Assembly: GCA_017453765.1 (NCBI GenBank)
Contig: JAFTEG010000288.1
Location: 1-5,144 of the forward strand
Direction of reading: 5' to 3'
Origin: Selenomonadaceae bacterium
GTDB taxonomy: Bacteria; Bacillota; Negativicutes; Selenomonadales; Selenomonadaceae
Length of the DNA: 5,144 nt
Part shown: piece after piece, positions 5,034 through 5,144 of the stretch
Layout of the letters: every line of letters starts with the position of its first letter
How positions within the stretch are numbered: position 1 is the stretch's first letter
The notes under the pieces: model-generated
Database searches by the model: none
Seen by the model: only the letters and a program-made list of their open reading frames with translations
What the model was told of the DNA's origin: nothing
Position numbers and translations under genes: made by a program

Positions 5034-5065
5034 AGTAGGGTTTAGACTACTAACTACTAACTAAC
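5033..5065. repeat. Mixed TAG/CTA heptamer units ahead of the last gene, with a small hairpin
   Basis: TAG at 5036 and 5043 and CTA at 5047, 5054 and 5061 are each spaced by 7 nt. TAGTAG (5033-5038) can pair with CTACTA (5047-5052) around an eight-base loop. The units run directly into the GGAGG of the next gene. No T run follows the stem, so this is not a classical terminator. Confidence 0.6.
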
Positions 5066-5080
5066 GGAGGAAATTTTTTT

Positions 5081-5144
5081 ATGGAAATTACAAGTTTAAT
5101 CGGTCTTCTCGGTCTTGTGGGACTGTTGGGATTTTTCGGCAGAG
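5081..5144 (+). CDS. Unknown protein with hydrophobic GxxG N-terminus (3' truncated by the window edge)
   Basis: Only 21 codons are visible. The ATG at 5081 follows GGAGG (5066-5070) at a spacing of 10 nt; the spacer is AAA plus seven T, a homopolymer that could slip. After MEITS comes an uncharged segment to residue 20 with glycine at 8, 11, 14, 17 and 20, that is, every third residue, separated by Leu, Val, Ile and Phe; Arg21 follows. This looks like a membrane-spanning or membrane-inserting helix rather than a classical signal peptide, since no lysine or arginine precedes it. The gene follows the hsp70-like gene on the same strand and may belong to the same operon, although 131 nt of repeats intervene. 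The family cannot be named from this fragment. Confidence 0.7.
   Translation, partial: MEITSLIGLLGLVGLLGFFGR

Overview
The window holds six protein-coding genes, all on the + strand, plus an unusual set of short repeats in the spacers. The gene order ribonuclease PH, XTP/dITP diphosphatase, YfcE-type phosphoesterase matches Bacillus subtilis rph-ysnA-ysnB and points to the Firmicutes (Bacillota). The AT-leaning composition, strong Shine-Dalgarno sites and GTG/TTG starts fit this. A Tat-type leader and the general look of the proteins make an anaerobic Negativicutes (Selenomonas-like) host my best guess, but this is inference only; no marker in the window settles it.

Left half (1-2456), nucleotide-quality-control and RNA-processing operon. 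It starts with the C-terminal half of rph, then rdgB, then a phosphatase of the PPP/calcineurin type with a twin-arginine leader whose ATG overlaps the rdgB stop codon. A cytosolic MJ0936/YfcE-like phosphoesterase follows, and then a plausible rho-independent terminator. The exported phosphatase sits inside an otherwise conserved gene order. It also departs from the canonical metallophosphatase motifs (GNM-E instead of GNH-E/D, GDYVQG instead of GDxVDRG).

Right half (2457-5144), Hsp70-like locus. An AT-rich leader with about 3.5 copies of a 25-27 bp tandem repeat precedes a 231-residue coiled-coil protein I do not recognise. Next is a 525-residue Hsp70 homologue with a complete nucleotide-binding domain and a beta substrate-binding domain but no alpha-helical lid. 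The window ends in the first 21 codons of a gene with a hydrophobic N-terminus that has glycine at every third position. These three genes are probably co-transcribed. They suggest a specialised, possibly membrane-linked chaperone module, distinct from the housekeeping grpE-dnaK-dnaJ operon. This is the best candidate for an undescribed system here.

Spacers. Four of the five intergenic spacers carry arrays with exact 7-nt periodicity in which every unit begins TAG (or, on the other strand, CTA). One array runs into a coding end and supplies its TAG stop codon, and another contains the Shine-Dalgarno site of rdgB. After the hsp70 gene there is also a perfectly phased 8-nt repeat. It is followed by an imperfect second copy of the last codons and stop of that gene, as if a short block had been inserted or duplicated.
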